Below, piece by piece: positions 23,702 to 32,210 of a stretch of 64,000 nt of DNA. Origin of the DNA: Histophilus somni (lineage in GTDB: Bacteria; Pseudomonadota; Gammaproteobacteria; Enterobacterales; Pasteurellaceae); assembly GCF_014202395.1 (NCBI RefSeq), contig NZ_JACHGQ010000010.1:18046-82045 (forward strand), in the 5' to 3' direction. Both the position numbers and the translations under genes were made by a program. Every line of letters starts with the position of its first letter. The first letter of the stretch is position 1. The notes below the pieces were generated by a model. That model saw only the letters and a program-made list of their open reading frames with translations. It was not told the DNA's origin and did not search any database.

Positions 23702-24457
23702 ATGACAGAACAAAAGATTACGTTTGCCGATCAAAAAAGAAAGACCGTTGAAATAGCTGAATTTACTGAAGATGGACGTTATAAACGCAAAGTTCGCAGC
23801 TTTGTATTACGCACAGGACGTTTAAGCGAATTTCAGCGTAACATGATGAATAATAATTGGGCAACATTAGGACTTGAGTATCAAACAACTGCTTTTGATT
23901 TCACACAGATTTATGGCAACACCAACCCTGTGATTTTGGAGATTGGCTTTGGTATGGGGAAATCTTTAGTAGAAATGGCACTACAAAATCCCGATAAAAA
24001 TTATCTTGGCATTGAAGTACATACGCCGGGAGTAGGTGCTTGCATCGCTTATGCAGTTGAAAAGCAGGTAAAAAATCTACGTGTTATTTGCCATGATGCA
24101 ACCGAGATCTTACAAGACTGTATTGCAGACAATAGTTTAGCCGGATTACAACTATTTTTCCCCGATCCTTGGCATAAAACAAAACATCATAAACGCCGAA
24201 TTGTACAACCGCACTTTGTTGAAAAAATTCAACAAAAACTGGTACCAAACGGCTTTGTTCATATGGCAACGGACTGGGAAAATTATGCGGAATATATGTT
24301 GGAAGTGTTAACAAGTGCGGTCGGTTTACGCAATACTTCTGCAACGAATGACTATATTCCACGTCCGGATTTTCGTCCTTTAACCAAATTTGAACAACGT
24401 GGTCATAATTTGGGTCATGGGGTTTGGGATTTATTTTTTATTAAAAACATAACATAA
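23702..24457 (+). CDS. trmB: tRNA (guanine-N7-)-methyltransferase TrmB
   Basis: TrmB makes m7G46 in the variable loop of tRNAs using S-adenosylmethionine. In this 251-residue protein the SAM-binding motif is [10 protein letters not shown] (about residues 80-89), and the tRNA-recognition motif [15 protein letters not shown] is intact. The C-terminal [17 protein letters not shown] is also typical. The ATG at 23702 has only a weak ribosome site. The E. coli neighbour yggL is here displaced by about 3.8 kb. Confidence 0.96.
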   Translation: MTEQKITFADQKRKTVEIAEFTEDGRYKRKVRSFVLRTGRLSEFQRNMMNNNWATLGLEYQTTAFDFTQIYGNTNPVILEIGFGMGKSLVEMALQNPDKNYLGIEVHTPGVGACIAYAVEKQVKNLRVICHDATEILQDCIADNSLAGLQLFFPDPWHKTKHHKRRIVQPHFVEKIQQKLVPNGFVHMATDWENYAEYMLEVLTSAVGLRNTSATNDYIPRPDFRPLTKFEQRGHNLGHGVWDLFFIKNIT

Positions 24458-24468
24458 CGAGGTAATTT

Positions 24469-24918
24469 ATGAAGAAAATAGCTCTTTTTTCAATACTTTT
24501 CGCAAGCCAAGTCGCAATGGCACATAGCGATGTACTTCAACCACAATCTTTTGAAAGTAAATACAGTTTTGACCAAACAATAACTGTACTTACAGATACA
24601 CTCACAGAAAAAGGAATGACCATTTTTGCAAAAATCGATCATCAAAAAGCGGCTAAAGAATCGGGGCTAACAATGCAACCTGCAACGGTAATTATTTACG
24701 GTGCCCCAAAAGCAGGCACACCATTGATGGTTAAAGATCCCAGTCTTGCATTACAATTACCATTAAAGGTGTTAGTGACCGAAGCAGAAAAAGGCGAAGT
24801 GAAAGTGTTATTAAATACTGCCGAACAAGTAGTTAGCCACTCTAAGACCCCTTATTCAGCGGTGGAAAATAGTTTAGCTAAAGCGGAAAAACTAATTAAA
24901 GCAACTGTTTCTAAATAA
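24469..24918 (+). CDS. Exported DUF302 family protein
   Basis: This 149-residue protein has a Sec signal peptide (cut after about residue 18, AMA|HS) and a DUF302 domain covering most of the mature part. The conserved IDHQKAAKESGL and PATVIIYGAPKAGTPLM segments are visible. DUF302 proteins are periplasmic or cytoplasmic and their function is unknown. It lies 11 bases after trmB with an ACGAGG ribosome site, so it is probably co-transcribed with it. Confidence 0.88.
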   Translation: MKKIALFSILFASQVAMAHSDVLQPQSFESKYSFDQTITVLTDTLTEKGMTIFAKIDHQKAAKESGLTMQPATVIIYGAPKAGTPLMVKDPSLALQLPLKVLVTEAEKGEVKVLLNTAEQVVSHSKTPYSAVENSLAKAEKLIKATVSK

Positions 24919-24981
24919 ATTCGTTTTCAAGCAACTTAGAAAAATATAAAATGCAAAGGATAAAATAAATCCAACAGAATA

Positions 24982-25031
24982 AACCGCACTTTAAATCCTA
25001 AACAGAGTCTATAAAGTGCGGTTATTTTTAC
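24982..25031. terminator. Inverted USS pair, terminator
   Basis: AACCGCACTTTA and TAAAGTGCGGTT form a perfect 12-bp stem and are followed by ATTTTTAC on the plus strand. It lies between the convergent DUF302 and histidine phosphatase genes. Confidence 0.85.
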
Positions 25032-25043
25032 TAAAATTTCTTC

Positions 25044-25643
25044 TTAGTCCGCTACATTGCTGGCGGGAATAAAACTCCCCAAATTGTAAGCCTCCAGTTT
25101 TATAGGTAGATTAGGACTGATATCAAAAATCGTCAATGTTCCTTGAGTTACAGGCAAAAGATGCTTAGTAGATAGCGATACTAAAGATTCACAAGCTGCT
25201 CGAATTACACCGCTATGAACAATAGCTAGAATATCGTCATCGTATTTATTTGCCCATTTTAGTAGTGCTTGTGAAATACGTTGACAAAATGCTTGCCAAC
25301 TCTCAGCCCCATTCGGTGTGTAATCGCCATTACGCCAATCCTGATATAAAGCCGGATGTTGAGCTATTATTTCCGTTTTTCTACAACCTTCCCATTCTCC
25401 CATTGCCAACTCTCTAAGCTCACTGTCTTTAATTGGATTTTTATAACCAATAATTTCCGCTGTTTGTAGTGCTCTCCCCAAATCTGAACTGATCACATAT
25501 TTAGGTGAGAATTGCTCAATCAAAGGCTTAATTGCTTTCGCTTGCTGAATACCTTTTTCAGATAACGGCGAGTTTTGGTGTCCCTGTAGGCGATGTTCTT
25601 GATTCCATAGCGTTTCGCCGTGACGTAATAAAATTAATCGCAT
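25044..25643 (-). CDS. Histidine phosphatase family protein (phosphoglycerate mutase-like)
   Basis: A 199-residue member of the RHG histidine phosphatase superfamily. LLRHGET (residues 5-11) holds the phospho-accepting His, and SSDLGRALQTAEI, ELAMGEWEG and VHSGVIRA supply the remaining pocket residues. Members include GpmB-like enzymes and alpha-ribazole phosphatase (CobC), so the substrate is open. The ATG at 25643 is chosen because GGAGAGGAATC precedes it and RLILLRHGE is the normal N-terminus; the longer open frame to 25733 overlaps the transporter gene. It follows the transporter by 17 bases and is probably in the same operon. Confidence 0.85.
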   Translation of the reverse strand: MRLILLRHGETLWNQEHRLQGHQNSPLSEKGIQQAKAIKPLIEQFSPKYVISSDLGRALQTAEIIGYKNPIKDSELRELAMGEWEGCRKTEIIAQHPALYQDWRNGDYTPNGAESWQAFCQRISQALLKWANKYDDDILAIVHSGVIRAACESLVSLSTKHLLPVTQGTLTIFDISPNLPIKLEAYNLGSFIPASNVAD

Positions 25644-25660
25644 GATTCCTCTCCGTTTTT

Positions 25661-27130
25661 TTATAAGGTATATCCAAGTAATTGGAACCAAGTAAAAATT
25701 GATAAACAAATGATCGAGGCACCGATAAAGCAAGTAACCAAACCGTATTTCATTTGATCCAACACACTAAAATAACCAGTGGCAAAATAAATTGTGTTTA
25801 CTTTGGAATGTGGAGGCAACGTTATAGTATATGTCAGTGTAAATGACGCAGCTAAAGCTAAGGTTACAGGATTCATCCCTAAAGATTGTGCCAAGGCAAT
25901 AATAGATGGAATAAGAATTGTCGTTTTGACCGTTTTACTGGTAAAAATCAAGTGGCTATACATACATACGAAGATTACTACCACATAAACAGCCGTATGG
26001 CTCATTGTTTCTAAACCTAATCCATGAACGACTTTATCCATAATCCATTGAGCACCTTTAGTCGATTCTAAGGTATTACCTGCAGCATAAGCACCGGCAG
26101 CAAACAACATTAAATCCCATTTAATTTTGGCTTCGGACCAAGTGAGTAATCCAATTCTTGGCATTAAGCAGAGAACTGCTGCTATCACAGCGGTCATATA
26201 AACACTAATTTTGAAGCCGAACCATGCTTTTTGATAACTTTCCGTTGCCCAAAGTAGAACCGTAAGCAAAAAGATTGCCATAGCTTTCTTTTCATCTAAA
26301 GTTAAAGAACCTAATTTTTTATATTCTGCTTGAAGACGAGATAAAGCTTCAAAAAAATGAGTTTCTTTCTTCATTGAGAACAGTTTAAAACCAATTAAGA
26401 AAGAAATTATCATGGTAACAAAAGCTATGGGGAAAGATGCCAAAAGCCAATCAAGATAACCAATATCTCCGCCAGCTTGATTATTAATAAATCCAACCGC
26501 AATAATATTACCGGCAGTTCCTGTCATTACACCGGATGTTGCAATTGCATCAGCTTGCACACCTTGTAACATCATTAATTTACCAAAATTGCTTTCACCC
26601 GGTACCGCACGATAAATTTCCAGTAAAATTAAACAAATAGGCACCATTAATGAAGCCCTAGCAGTTGTAGAAGGTACGAAGAAAACTAGTATAAAATTAA
26701 TTAATATCAAAACAAACATAGCCTTGCGTGGTGTTTGTCCAAAATGAGTGATCATCCATAAAGCAAAACGTCGAGCAATATTTGATTTAATCATTGCTGA
26801 AGTCAGCACAAAAGCAGATACCATTAACCAAATTACATCATATCCAAGAGTAGCGAAAACAACTTTATCTTTTGCAACGGTCTGAGTTAATGGCAATAAA
26901 ATAATGACTAACAAAGATGTTAAATAAATAGGAATTGAACCACATACCCAAAGGATTAAAGCACTACAGAAAATTGCAATCGCTTTTTGCCCTTGTACCG
27001 TTAAACCATCAGGTGTTGGCATGAACATCAATACAAGTAATACGATTAAAGCTAACGGGATACCGATTTTTTTCAGCCATTCTTTTCGGGCAGATTGGTG
27101 TTCTTGATTTTGAATTACTGTGTCATTCAT
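25661..27130 (-). CDS. DASS family anion (dicarboxylate/sulfate):Na+ symporter
   Basis: This 489-residue inner-membrane transporter has about a dozen hydrophobic segments. The family signatures include VPSTTARASLMVPI, GNIIAVGFI and, near the C-terminus, LPPHSKVNTIYFATGYFSV. It belongs to the divalent anion:Na+ symporter family (CitT, TtdT, SdcS relatives), so a di- or tricarboxylate such as succinate, tartrate or citrate is the likely substrate; reading alone cannot decide. A LysR regulator is divergently transcribed from the same 112-base intergenic region, which suggests it controls this gene. Confidence 0.88.
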   Translation of the reverse strand: MNDTVIQNQEHQSARKEWLKKIGIPLALIVLLVLMFMPTPDGLTVQGQKAIAIFCSALILWVCGSIPIYLTSLLVIILLPLTQTVAKDKVVFATLGYDVIWLMVSAFVLTSAMIKSNIARRFALWMITHFGQTPRKAMFVLILINFILVFFVPSTTARASLMVPICLILLEIYRAVPGESNFGKLMMLQGVQADAIATSGVMTGTAGNIIAVGFINNQAGGDIGYLDWLLASFPIAFVTMIISFLIGFKLFSMKKETHFFEALSRLQAEYKKLGSLTLDEKKAMAIFLLTVLLWATESYQKAWFGFKISVYMTAVIAAVLCLMPRIGLLTWSEAKIKWDLMLFAAGAYAAGNTLESTKGAQWIMDKVVHGLGLETMSHTAVYVVVIFVCMYSHLIFTSKTVKTTILIPSIIALAQSLGMNPVTLALAASFTLTYTITLPPHSKVNTIYFATGYFSVLDQMKYGLVTCFIGASIICLSIFTWFQLLGYTL

Positions 27131-27159
27131 GGTGAGTTACTCCATATATTGTCTATAGA

Positions 27160-27172
27160 ATAATCTGATTAT
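27160..27172. promoter_or_regulatory. Palindrome in the transporter/LysR intergenic region
   Basis: ATAATCTGATTAT is a perfect 13-base palindrome (odd centre) lying between the divergent transporter and LysR genes. It is a good candidate for the regulator's binding site. LysR proteins typically bind such dyads between divergent promoters. Confidence 0.4.
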
Positions 27173-27242
27173 AGAGAGTTGATTAAACATAAAAAAATTG
27201 TATTATTCTATACAAGCTATAAATTATTTTTATGGAATTGAT

Positions 27243-28127
27243 ATGAATTTAAGTCAACTTAAAGCTTTTATAGTACTTTCTGAATGTTTAAATGTAACAG
27301 AAACTGCGAATAAACTCTTTTGCACGCAACCGTCAGTAAGTATTAAGATTAAAAAACTTGAAGAGTCATTAAATACAGTTTTATTTGAGCGAATTAATAA
27401 TCGACTTTATTTAACCGAACAAGGCAAGATTTTCCAAAATTATGCAAAGCAAACACTTTCTACATTGGAAACTTCAATAGAACATCTCCATCAATACGAT
27501 GATCCCAACTACGGAAAAATTACTATTGGTGCCAGCCATTTTGTGGGTGTTTATTTGCTCCCGAAAATAATTGCCGAATATAAAAAAATATCACCTAACG
27601 TTAAGCTAAGTATTGATATTTTACCTTCCCCCCAACTCATTCATAAATTAGAAAATCACCAAATTGATTTTTTGATTATGTCGGATCAAATTTATTTTGA
27701 TCCGCAAACCTATCAAACTCACAGATTTTTATCTGACGAACTCATTTTAATTGCTTCACCTAAAAATCCTTTAGCAAAAAAAACAGCATGTGATTTCACC
27801 GCACTTAGCCAGCAACAACTCATCATGAAACCTAATCTTTCTGAAACAAGAAAATTTATTTTTCAACATTTTAACCATGAACAAATTACACAACTAAAAA
27901 TAATGGAATTTAACAGCTTAGAAGGAATTAAACATTGTGTAATCAATAATCTAGGGGTTTCCTTTATTTCAAGACTGGCTGTAACGCATGAATTGAATAG
28001 TCAACTGTTAGTTGAAATTCCATTAAAAAACTTAACTTTTGAAAGAGGGATTAATTATATTTTTTATAAAGACAAATTTATTTCCCCTGCGATACAAAGA
28101 TTTTTTTCATTACTTCACAACAAATAA
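27243..28127 (+). CDS. LysR family transcriptional regulator
   Basis: The 294-residue protein has the N-terminal winged helix-turn-helix of the family (MNLSQLKAFIVLSE, then NKLFCTQPSVSIKIKKLEE and LFERINNRLYLTEQG). A periplasmic-binding-protein-like effector domain follows (from about GKITIGASHFVGVYLLPKI). The ATG at 27243 gives the canonical start; the TTG at 27198 adds a non-conserved tail and is rejected. It is divergent from the anion transporter and is probably its activator, with the effector perhaps the transported anion. This is inference from arrangement. Confidence 0.9.
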   Translation: MNLSQLKAFIVLSECLNVTETANKLFCTQPSVSIKIKKLEESLNTVLFERINNRLYLTEQGKIFQNYAKQTLSTLETSIEHLHQYDDPNYGKITIGASHFVGVYLLPKIIAEYKKISPNVKLSIDILPSPQLIHKLENHQIDFLIMSDQIYFDPQTYQTHRFLSDELILIASPKNPLAKKTACDFTALSQQQLIMKPNLSETRKFIFQHFNHEQITQLKIMEFNSLEGIKHCVINNLGVSFISRLAVTHELNSQLLVEIPLKNLTFERGINYIFYKDKFISPAIQRFFSLLHNK

Positions 28128-28224
28128 TTAATATAAGCTCGGATTTTGTTTTTTTATTAAGGACAGGCGATAAATATGCTATGATTGCCCAGCCTGACAA
28201 GAATAGTAACAATAGGAGAAAAGT

Positions 28225-28563
28225 ATGGCGATTAAACGTAATCAAAGACAACGTAAAAAAATGCACTTAGCAGAATTCCAAGAGCTTGGCTTTTTAGTGA
28301 ATTGGCAATTTGCAGAAAACACCCCTATTGAGCAAGTAGATGGAGTCGTTGATCGTTTTATTCGTGAAGTTATTCAAGAAAACGGACTTGCTTACGAAGG
28401 TAGCGGTTATCTTCATTGGGAAGGTTTAGTTTGTTTGGAAAAATTGGGAAAATGTGATGAAAGTCATCGCACTTTGGTGAAAAACTGGTTGGAGAAAAAC
28501 GGTTTACAACAAATTGAAATCAGTGAATTATTCGATATTTGGTGGGATTACCCTACAAAGTAG
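28225..28563 (+). CDS. yggL: YggL family 50S ribosome-binding protein (DUF469)
   Basis: A 112-residue protein matching E. coli YggL, which binds the 50S subunit. The highly basic N-terminus (AIKRNQRQRKKMHLAEF) and the core QELGFLVNWQF are conserved. The start follows AGGAGAAAAGT. In E. coli it is directly next to trmB; here the DUF302, phosphatase, transporter and LysR genes lie between. A hairpin terminator follows. Confidence 0.92.
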   Translation: MAIKRNQRQRKKMHLAEFQELGFLVNWQFAENTPIEQVDGVVDRFIREVIQENGLAYEGSGYLHWEGLVCLEKLGKCDESHRTLVKNWLEKNGLQQIEISELFDIWWDYPTK

Positions 28564-28586
28564 TCAAATCGAAAGTTGTTTATAAG

Positions 28587-28610
28587 ATCCCGCTTTTAGT
28601 GGGATTTTTC
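28587..28610 (+). terminator. Rho-independent terminator after yggL
   Basis: ATCCCGC and GTGGGAT form a 7-bp stem (one G-T pair) with a 5-base loop, followed by a T run. Confidence 0.8.
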
Positions 28611-28622
28611 TTGCAAAAATCC

Positions 28623-28651
28623 TTGACGAACAGCTATTTCAAGCGTAACAT
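28623..28651 (+). promoter_or_regulatory. Candidate sigma-70 promoter of corA
   Basis: TTGACG and TAACAT are separated by exactly 17 bases. Transcription would begin near 28658 and give a leader of about 240 bases before corA. Confidence 0.45.
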
Positions 28652-28657
28652 TCCGCA

Positions 28658-28896
28658 CGATTTAGTAACGAGAGGACATACACTTTGGACAGTCATAGTC
28701 GATACCTATTATCTTTTTTCTAAATCTCGTCTTGTCTTTCTAGCACTTATCGGCGGGATTACGCAGGTAAGTTCCATTACCTATTTTTCAGGTATCTTTT
28801 AATCAAATATAATTTTCACCGCACTTTATACGTGTCTTATTTGATTTTATTTTGTTCATTGCGTTGTTCATAATCCCTTTAGAGGAGCATGACAAA
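28658..28896 (+). promoter_or_regulatory. Long, structured 5' leader of corA
   Basis: This gap holds no convincing gene. ACGAGA (28668) can pair with TCTCGT (28725). AGGTAA (28765) pairs with TTACCT (28777) to give a hairpin ending in ATTTTTC, which looks like a terminator. TACCT can instead pair with AGGTA at 28790, which is also followed by TCTTTT. Two mutually exclusive hairpins ahead of a Mg2+ channel gene suggest transcript attenuation. No known riboswitch class was recognised. Confidence 0.35.
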
Positions 28897-29847
28897 ATGA
28901 TTAATGCTTTTTCACTCGAAGATGCCCGTTTGGTTCGTATTGATGAAAGTGCTGATACAGAGTTGAATAATGCGGTTTGGTTGGATTTACTTGAGCCGAG
29001 TAAAGAAGAGCGTGATTTGTTACAGGAAGGACTTGGGCAAAATTTAGCCACTTTTTTAGAGTTAGAGGATATTGAAGCGTCTGCACGTTTTTTCGAAGAT
29101 GAAGATGGCTTACATTTACACTCTTTCTTTTATTGCGAAGATGAAAATGATTATGCCGATTTAGCCAGCGTTGCCTTTACCATTCGTGACGGGCGATTAT
29201 TTACTTTAAGAGATCGTGAATTGCCGGCATTTCGTCTATACCGTATGCGTTCACGCAATCAACGTTTAGTTGAATGTAATGCCTATGAGGTGTTATTAGA
29301 CTTATTTGAAACTAAAATTGAACAATTAGCTGACGTAATTGAAAATGTGTACGCTGATTTGGAAAAATTGAGTCGTATTATTTTAGAAGGTAAACAAGGT
29401 GAGGCTTTTGATCAGGCGTTAGCAACTATCACTGAACAAGAAGATACCAGTTCTAAAGTACGATTGTGTTTAATGGATACTCAACGTGCATTGAGTTTTT
29501 TAGTGCGTAAAACACGTTTACCTACCAATCAGTTAGAACAAGCTCGAGAAATTTTGCGTGATATTGAGTCCCTACAACCGCATAATGAGTCATTATTTCA
29601 AAAAGTAAACTTTTTGATGCAAGCTGCTATGGGCTTTATCAATATTGAACAAAACCGTATTATTAAAATCTTCTCCGTTGTATCGGTAATTTTTTTACCG
29701 CCAACGTTAGTAGCATCAAATTATGGAATGAACTTTAGTAATATGCCGGAATTAGGCTTTAAGTTCGGCTATCCGCTGGCATTGGGTCTGATGGCATTAG
29801 CAGCATTTGCACCTTATTGGTATTTTAAACGTAAAGGATGGTTATAA
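28897..29847 (+). CDS. corA: Magnesium/cobalt transporter CorA
   Basis: CorA is a homopentameric inner-membrane channel for Mg2+ (also Co2+ and Ni2+). The 316-residue product has a large cytoplasmic N-terminal domain and two C-terminal membrane helices, with the signature YGMNF at the end of the first. The start ATG at 28897 gives [14 protein letters not shown], matching E. coli in position and length, with GAGGAG 9 bases upstream; the open frame to 28852 is not used. The yggT start overlaps its stop (TAATG). Confidence 0.96.
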   Translation: MINAFSLEDARLVRIDESADTELNNAVWLDLLEPSKEERDLLQEGLGQNLATFLELEDIEASARFFEDEDGLHLHSFFYCEDENDYADLASVAFTIRDGRLFTLRDRELPAFRLYRMRSRNQRLVECNAYEVLLDLFETKIEQLADVIENVYADLEKLSRIILEGKQGEAFDQALATITEQEDTSSKVRLCLMDTQRALSFLVRKTRLPTNQLEQAREILRDIESLQPHNESLFQKVNFLMQAAMGFINIEQNRIIKIFSVVSVIFLPPTLVASNYGMNFSNMPELGFKFGYPLALGLMALAAFAPYWYFKRKGWL

Positions 29848-30404
29848 TGATTTATCAATTAAATTCAATTCAGTTTTTATTGAATACTATTTTTGACGTA
29901 TTAAGTTTTCTTTTTATGTTACGTATGTGGTTTCAGTATTGCCGTGTTGATTTTTATAGTTCTTTTTCACAATCTTTGGTGAAATTCACTAATCCAATTA
30001 TTTTGCCTTTGCAAAAAGTTTTGCCGACAATAAAAAATATTAATTTTGCACCGCTCTTTGTTGTCTTTGTATTAGGCGTATTAAAATATCATATGATTTT
30101 TGCGATAGTGGGTGCACGTTTTCCCATTGGACAAAGCGTAATTATTGCGTTATTACACACCTTAAGAACTTTTGGTGAATTGTTTTTATATATTTTATTT
30201 TTAGGAGCGATTTTAAGTTGGTTTAATCGTGGAGCTTTAAGTTATTTATTACATCAATTGGGAGAACCCTTGCTCAAACCTGTTCGTCGCCTACTACCTA
30301 GAACAGGGATGATTGATTTTTCCCCCATGTTACTTGCCTTTATTTTATTTTATGGCAATCGTGTAATGTATGATTTATTAGGAAATTATTGGGCGTTGGC
30401 TTAA
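29847..30404 (+). CDS. yggT: YggT family membrane protein
   Basis: A 185-residue integral membrane protein with duplicated YggT domains. Each repeat has hydrophobic segments and a polar motif: LRMWFQYCRVDFYSSFSQ in the first, and LSWFNRGALSYLLHQLGEPLLKPVRRLLP in the second (the EPLLKPVRRLLP part is the signature). The function is unknown; links to osmotic or cation stress have been suggested for the family. The ATG at 29847 overlaps the corA stop; the ATG at 29838 lies three codons earlier inside corA and is less likely. Confidence 0.88.
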   Translation: MIYQLNSIQFLLNTIFDVLSFLFMLRMWFQYCRVDFYSSFSQSLVKFTNPIILPLQKVLPTIKNINFAPLFVVFVLGVLKYHMIFAIVGARFPIGQSVIIALLHTLRTFGELFLYILFLGAILSWFNRGALSYLLHQLGEPLLKPVRRLLPRTGMIDFSPMLLAFILFYGNRVMYDLLGNYWALA

Positions 30405-30429
30405 ATCGTGTCAATATTGGTAGAAATGT

Positions 30430-30729
30430 ATGCCTGCTGTGGAAAAAATTGGAGATAATTTACGTTTGAGGATCTTTTTGCAACCTAAAGCAAGCAAAGA
30501 TCACCTTATCGGACTATATGATAACGCACTGAAAATCAGTATTACTGCCCCACCCATTGACGGACAGGCAAATGCTCACTTGTTGAAATTTTTAAGTAAA
30601 ACTTTCAAAGTGGCAAAAAGTCAGATTATTTTGGAAAAAGGTGAACTGAGTCGGCATAAGCAAATTCTTATTCCTCACCCCAAAAGTATTCCACCGGTTG
30701 TAGCAAATTTACTGATAGAAACTACATAA
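30430..30729 (+). CDS. yggU: YggU family protein (DUF167, UPF0235)
   Basis: This 99-residue protein matches YggU: LRLRIFLQPKASKDHLIG near the start, then the conserved ITAPPIDGQANAHLLKFLSK and GELSRHKQI segments. The function is unknown. It follows yggT after 25 bases, the same pairing as in many proteobacteria, and closes the corA-yggT-yggU unit with a terminator. Confidence 0.92.
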   Translation: MPAVEKIGDNLRLRIFLQPKASKDHLIGLYDNALKISITAPPIDGQANAHLLKFLSKTFKVAKSQIILEKGELSRHKQILIPHPKSIPPVVANLLIETT

Positions 30730-30763
30730 AAAACCGCACTCTTTATAAAGTGCGGTTTTTTTA
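30728..30763. terminator. USS-type terminator between yggU and yfbU
   Basis: AAAAAACCGCACT and AGTGCGGTTTTTT form a long stem with an 8-base loop and T runs on both sides. Only the right arm is an exact uptake core. It can terminate both convergent genes. Confidence 0.88.
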
Positions 30764-30778
30764 CCAACGTTGACTCAA

Positions 30779-31273
30779 TTAAGCATTTAAGATTTTTTGA
30801 ATTTCTGCCATGCTTAAATGATATTCATGGGGACAGGCACGCCAGGCGTCAAGCATTTTGAGGTACTTATCCCACATTGGAGTTTGGGAGTCGCAACCAT
30901 GTTCACAACGCATAAACTCTTGATATTTCCCTTCGACTGAGGTGATAAAGCGTAAGTAATTAAGATATTTTTTCTCCCGCACTGCACAATAGCCCGCAAA
31001 TTGTAAGCGATGCGGTGTCAAAGCGGACTTATCCGGCAAATTATTGTAAGAAATTTGTAATGCGTTATACATCTCCAAAGTATTTAATACAGTGAGACAT
31101 TCCGCTTCCGAAAGATCGGAAAACTCTTTATCCAATTCTTTCAGTTCTAAGCCGAAACCGCCTTTCACAATAGCTTCTAAACGTTGGTATTTTTGTGTAT
31201 TGGTCGGATCCAATAAACCCATTAATCTATATTGATTGGCTAAGATTAAGCGTTGAGTTGAGGTCATTTCCAT
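30779..31273 (-). CDS. yfbU: YfbU family protein (UPF0304)
   Basis: A 164-residue protein closely matching E. coli YfbU from the start (MEMTSTQRLILANQYRLM) to the end (CPHEYHLSMAEIQKILNA). QTPMWDKYLKML is the best conserved internal part. The family's function is not established, although E. coli YfbU has been associated with cell death. It lies 19 bases downstream of mlaA on the same strand and is likely in one transcript with it. Confidence 0.93.
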   Translation of the reverse strand: MEMTSTQRLILANQYRLMGLLDPTNTQKYQRLEAIVKGGFGLELKELDKEFSDLSEAECLTVLNTLEMYNALQISYNNLPDKSALTPHRLQFAGYCAVREKKYLNYLRFITSVEGKYQEFMRCEHGCDSQTPMWDKYLKMLDAWRACPHEYHLSMAEIQKILNA

Positions 31274-31292
31274 AATAAATTCCTTCTTGAGT

Positions 31293-32042
31293 TTAGTCGA
31301 TGTCTTTTAAGTCTTCTTTAGAAAATTCTTCTTGCGTTCTCTTTATTTGTCCATCATGAGTATGATGATCTACATTCTGTAAATAAGCTTCACGGAATGT
31401 AACATAAGGATCTTTTGATTGTTCCAATAATGTTTCTTTGCCAAGCAGATTAGCTCGAGAATCAAGGCGTTGTATACTCGATTTGAGCAGTCCCCAAGGA
31501 CCTAATAAGGATAACATCGGATAAGTTACATCAACAAGATTGCCGAGATCTTGACGAGGTGTTGCCGGTCCGTAAAGCGGTAACATTACATAAGACCCCG
31601 TTTCCATGCCATAAGTACCTAGCGTATCACCGAAACGGTGTTTATTTTCAATTTGCAGAGGTTCACTATAACTTGCCCAGTCGATGAGTCCACCTAATCC
31701 AAAGATTGAATTAATCCAAAAGCGATGAAAATGCACCATTGCCTTTTTAAACTCACCTTGCAACAAACGATTAACCATGCTGGCAGGTTCATCAAGATTG
31801 TTCGCTACATTAGTCAATCCCTTTCTGATTGGTTGTGGAACATATTCTTTCCAACCCTTTGCAATCGGTTTTAGCACATAAGGATCAGCAACGTTATAGT
31901 TAAAATCCCACATCACACGGTTAAATCCTTCTAAGGGATCTTTACGTTCTCCGGTTTGCTCATCTATAGTGGCACAAGCCGAAAGTAATAACATTGCACT
32001 CAGTGCGGTGATAATTAATTTGCTTTTTTTGACAGTTTTCAT
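31293..32042 (-). CDS. mlaA: Phospholipid-binding lipoprotein MlaA (VacJ)
   Basis: MlaA is the outer-membrane component of the Mla system, which removes phospholipids from the outer leaflet and keeps lipid asymmetry. The 249-residue product has a lipobox LLSAC (Cys about residue 23) and conserved segments DPLEGFNRVMWDFNY, FHRFWINSIFGLGGLID and GTYGMETGSYVMLPLYGP. In Haemophilus it contributes to serum resistance. The C-terminal acidic tail (EDLKDID) is variable. It is the first gene of a mlaA-yfbU pair. Confidence 0.95.
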   Translation of the reverse strand: MKTVKKSKLIITALSAMLLLSACATIDEQTGERKDPLEGFNRVMWDFNYNVADPYVLKPIAKGWKEYVPQPIRKGLTNVANNLDEPASMVNRLLQGEFKKAMVHFHRFWINSIFGLGGLIDWASYSEPLQIENKHRFGDTLGTYGMETGSYVMLPLYGPATPRQDLGNLVDVTYPMLSLLGPWGLLKSSIQRLDSRANLLGKETLLEQSKDPYVTFREAYLQNVDHHTHDGQIKRTQEEFSKEDLKDID

Positions 32043-32167
32043 TTTTTAATCCTGATGAATAAAAAATCTTTGTGCATTGTAAACAACTTACCCCTTAACT
32101 ACAAAGTAAATCATGCAATTAATGAATAACTTGTATAAATTGACTATTTCTTTAATTTAAAAACATA

Positions 32168-32194
32168 AAAAGCGGTGATCAGTTCACCGCTTTT
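32168..32194 (-). terminator. Rho-independent terminator of the zwf-pgl-gnd cluster
   Basis: AAAAGCGGTGA and TCACCGCTTTT form an 11-bp stem with a 5-base loop, with T runs on both strands. It lies 17 bases after the gnd stop. Confidence 0.88.
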
Positions 32195-32210
32195 TTGTGT
32201 TGAGATTGAA

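Noticed and set aside
28539..28802. An 87-codon plus-strand ORF across the yggL end and the corA leader
   Set aside because: Its only start lies inside yggL with no ribosome site, and it runs across the yggL terminator. The sequence matches no family. The region is better explained as a corA leader.
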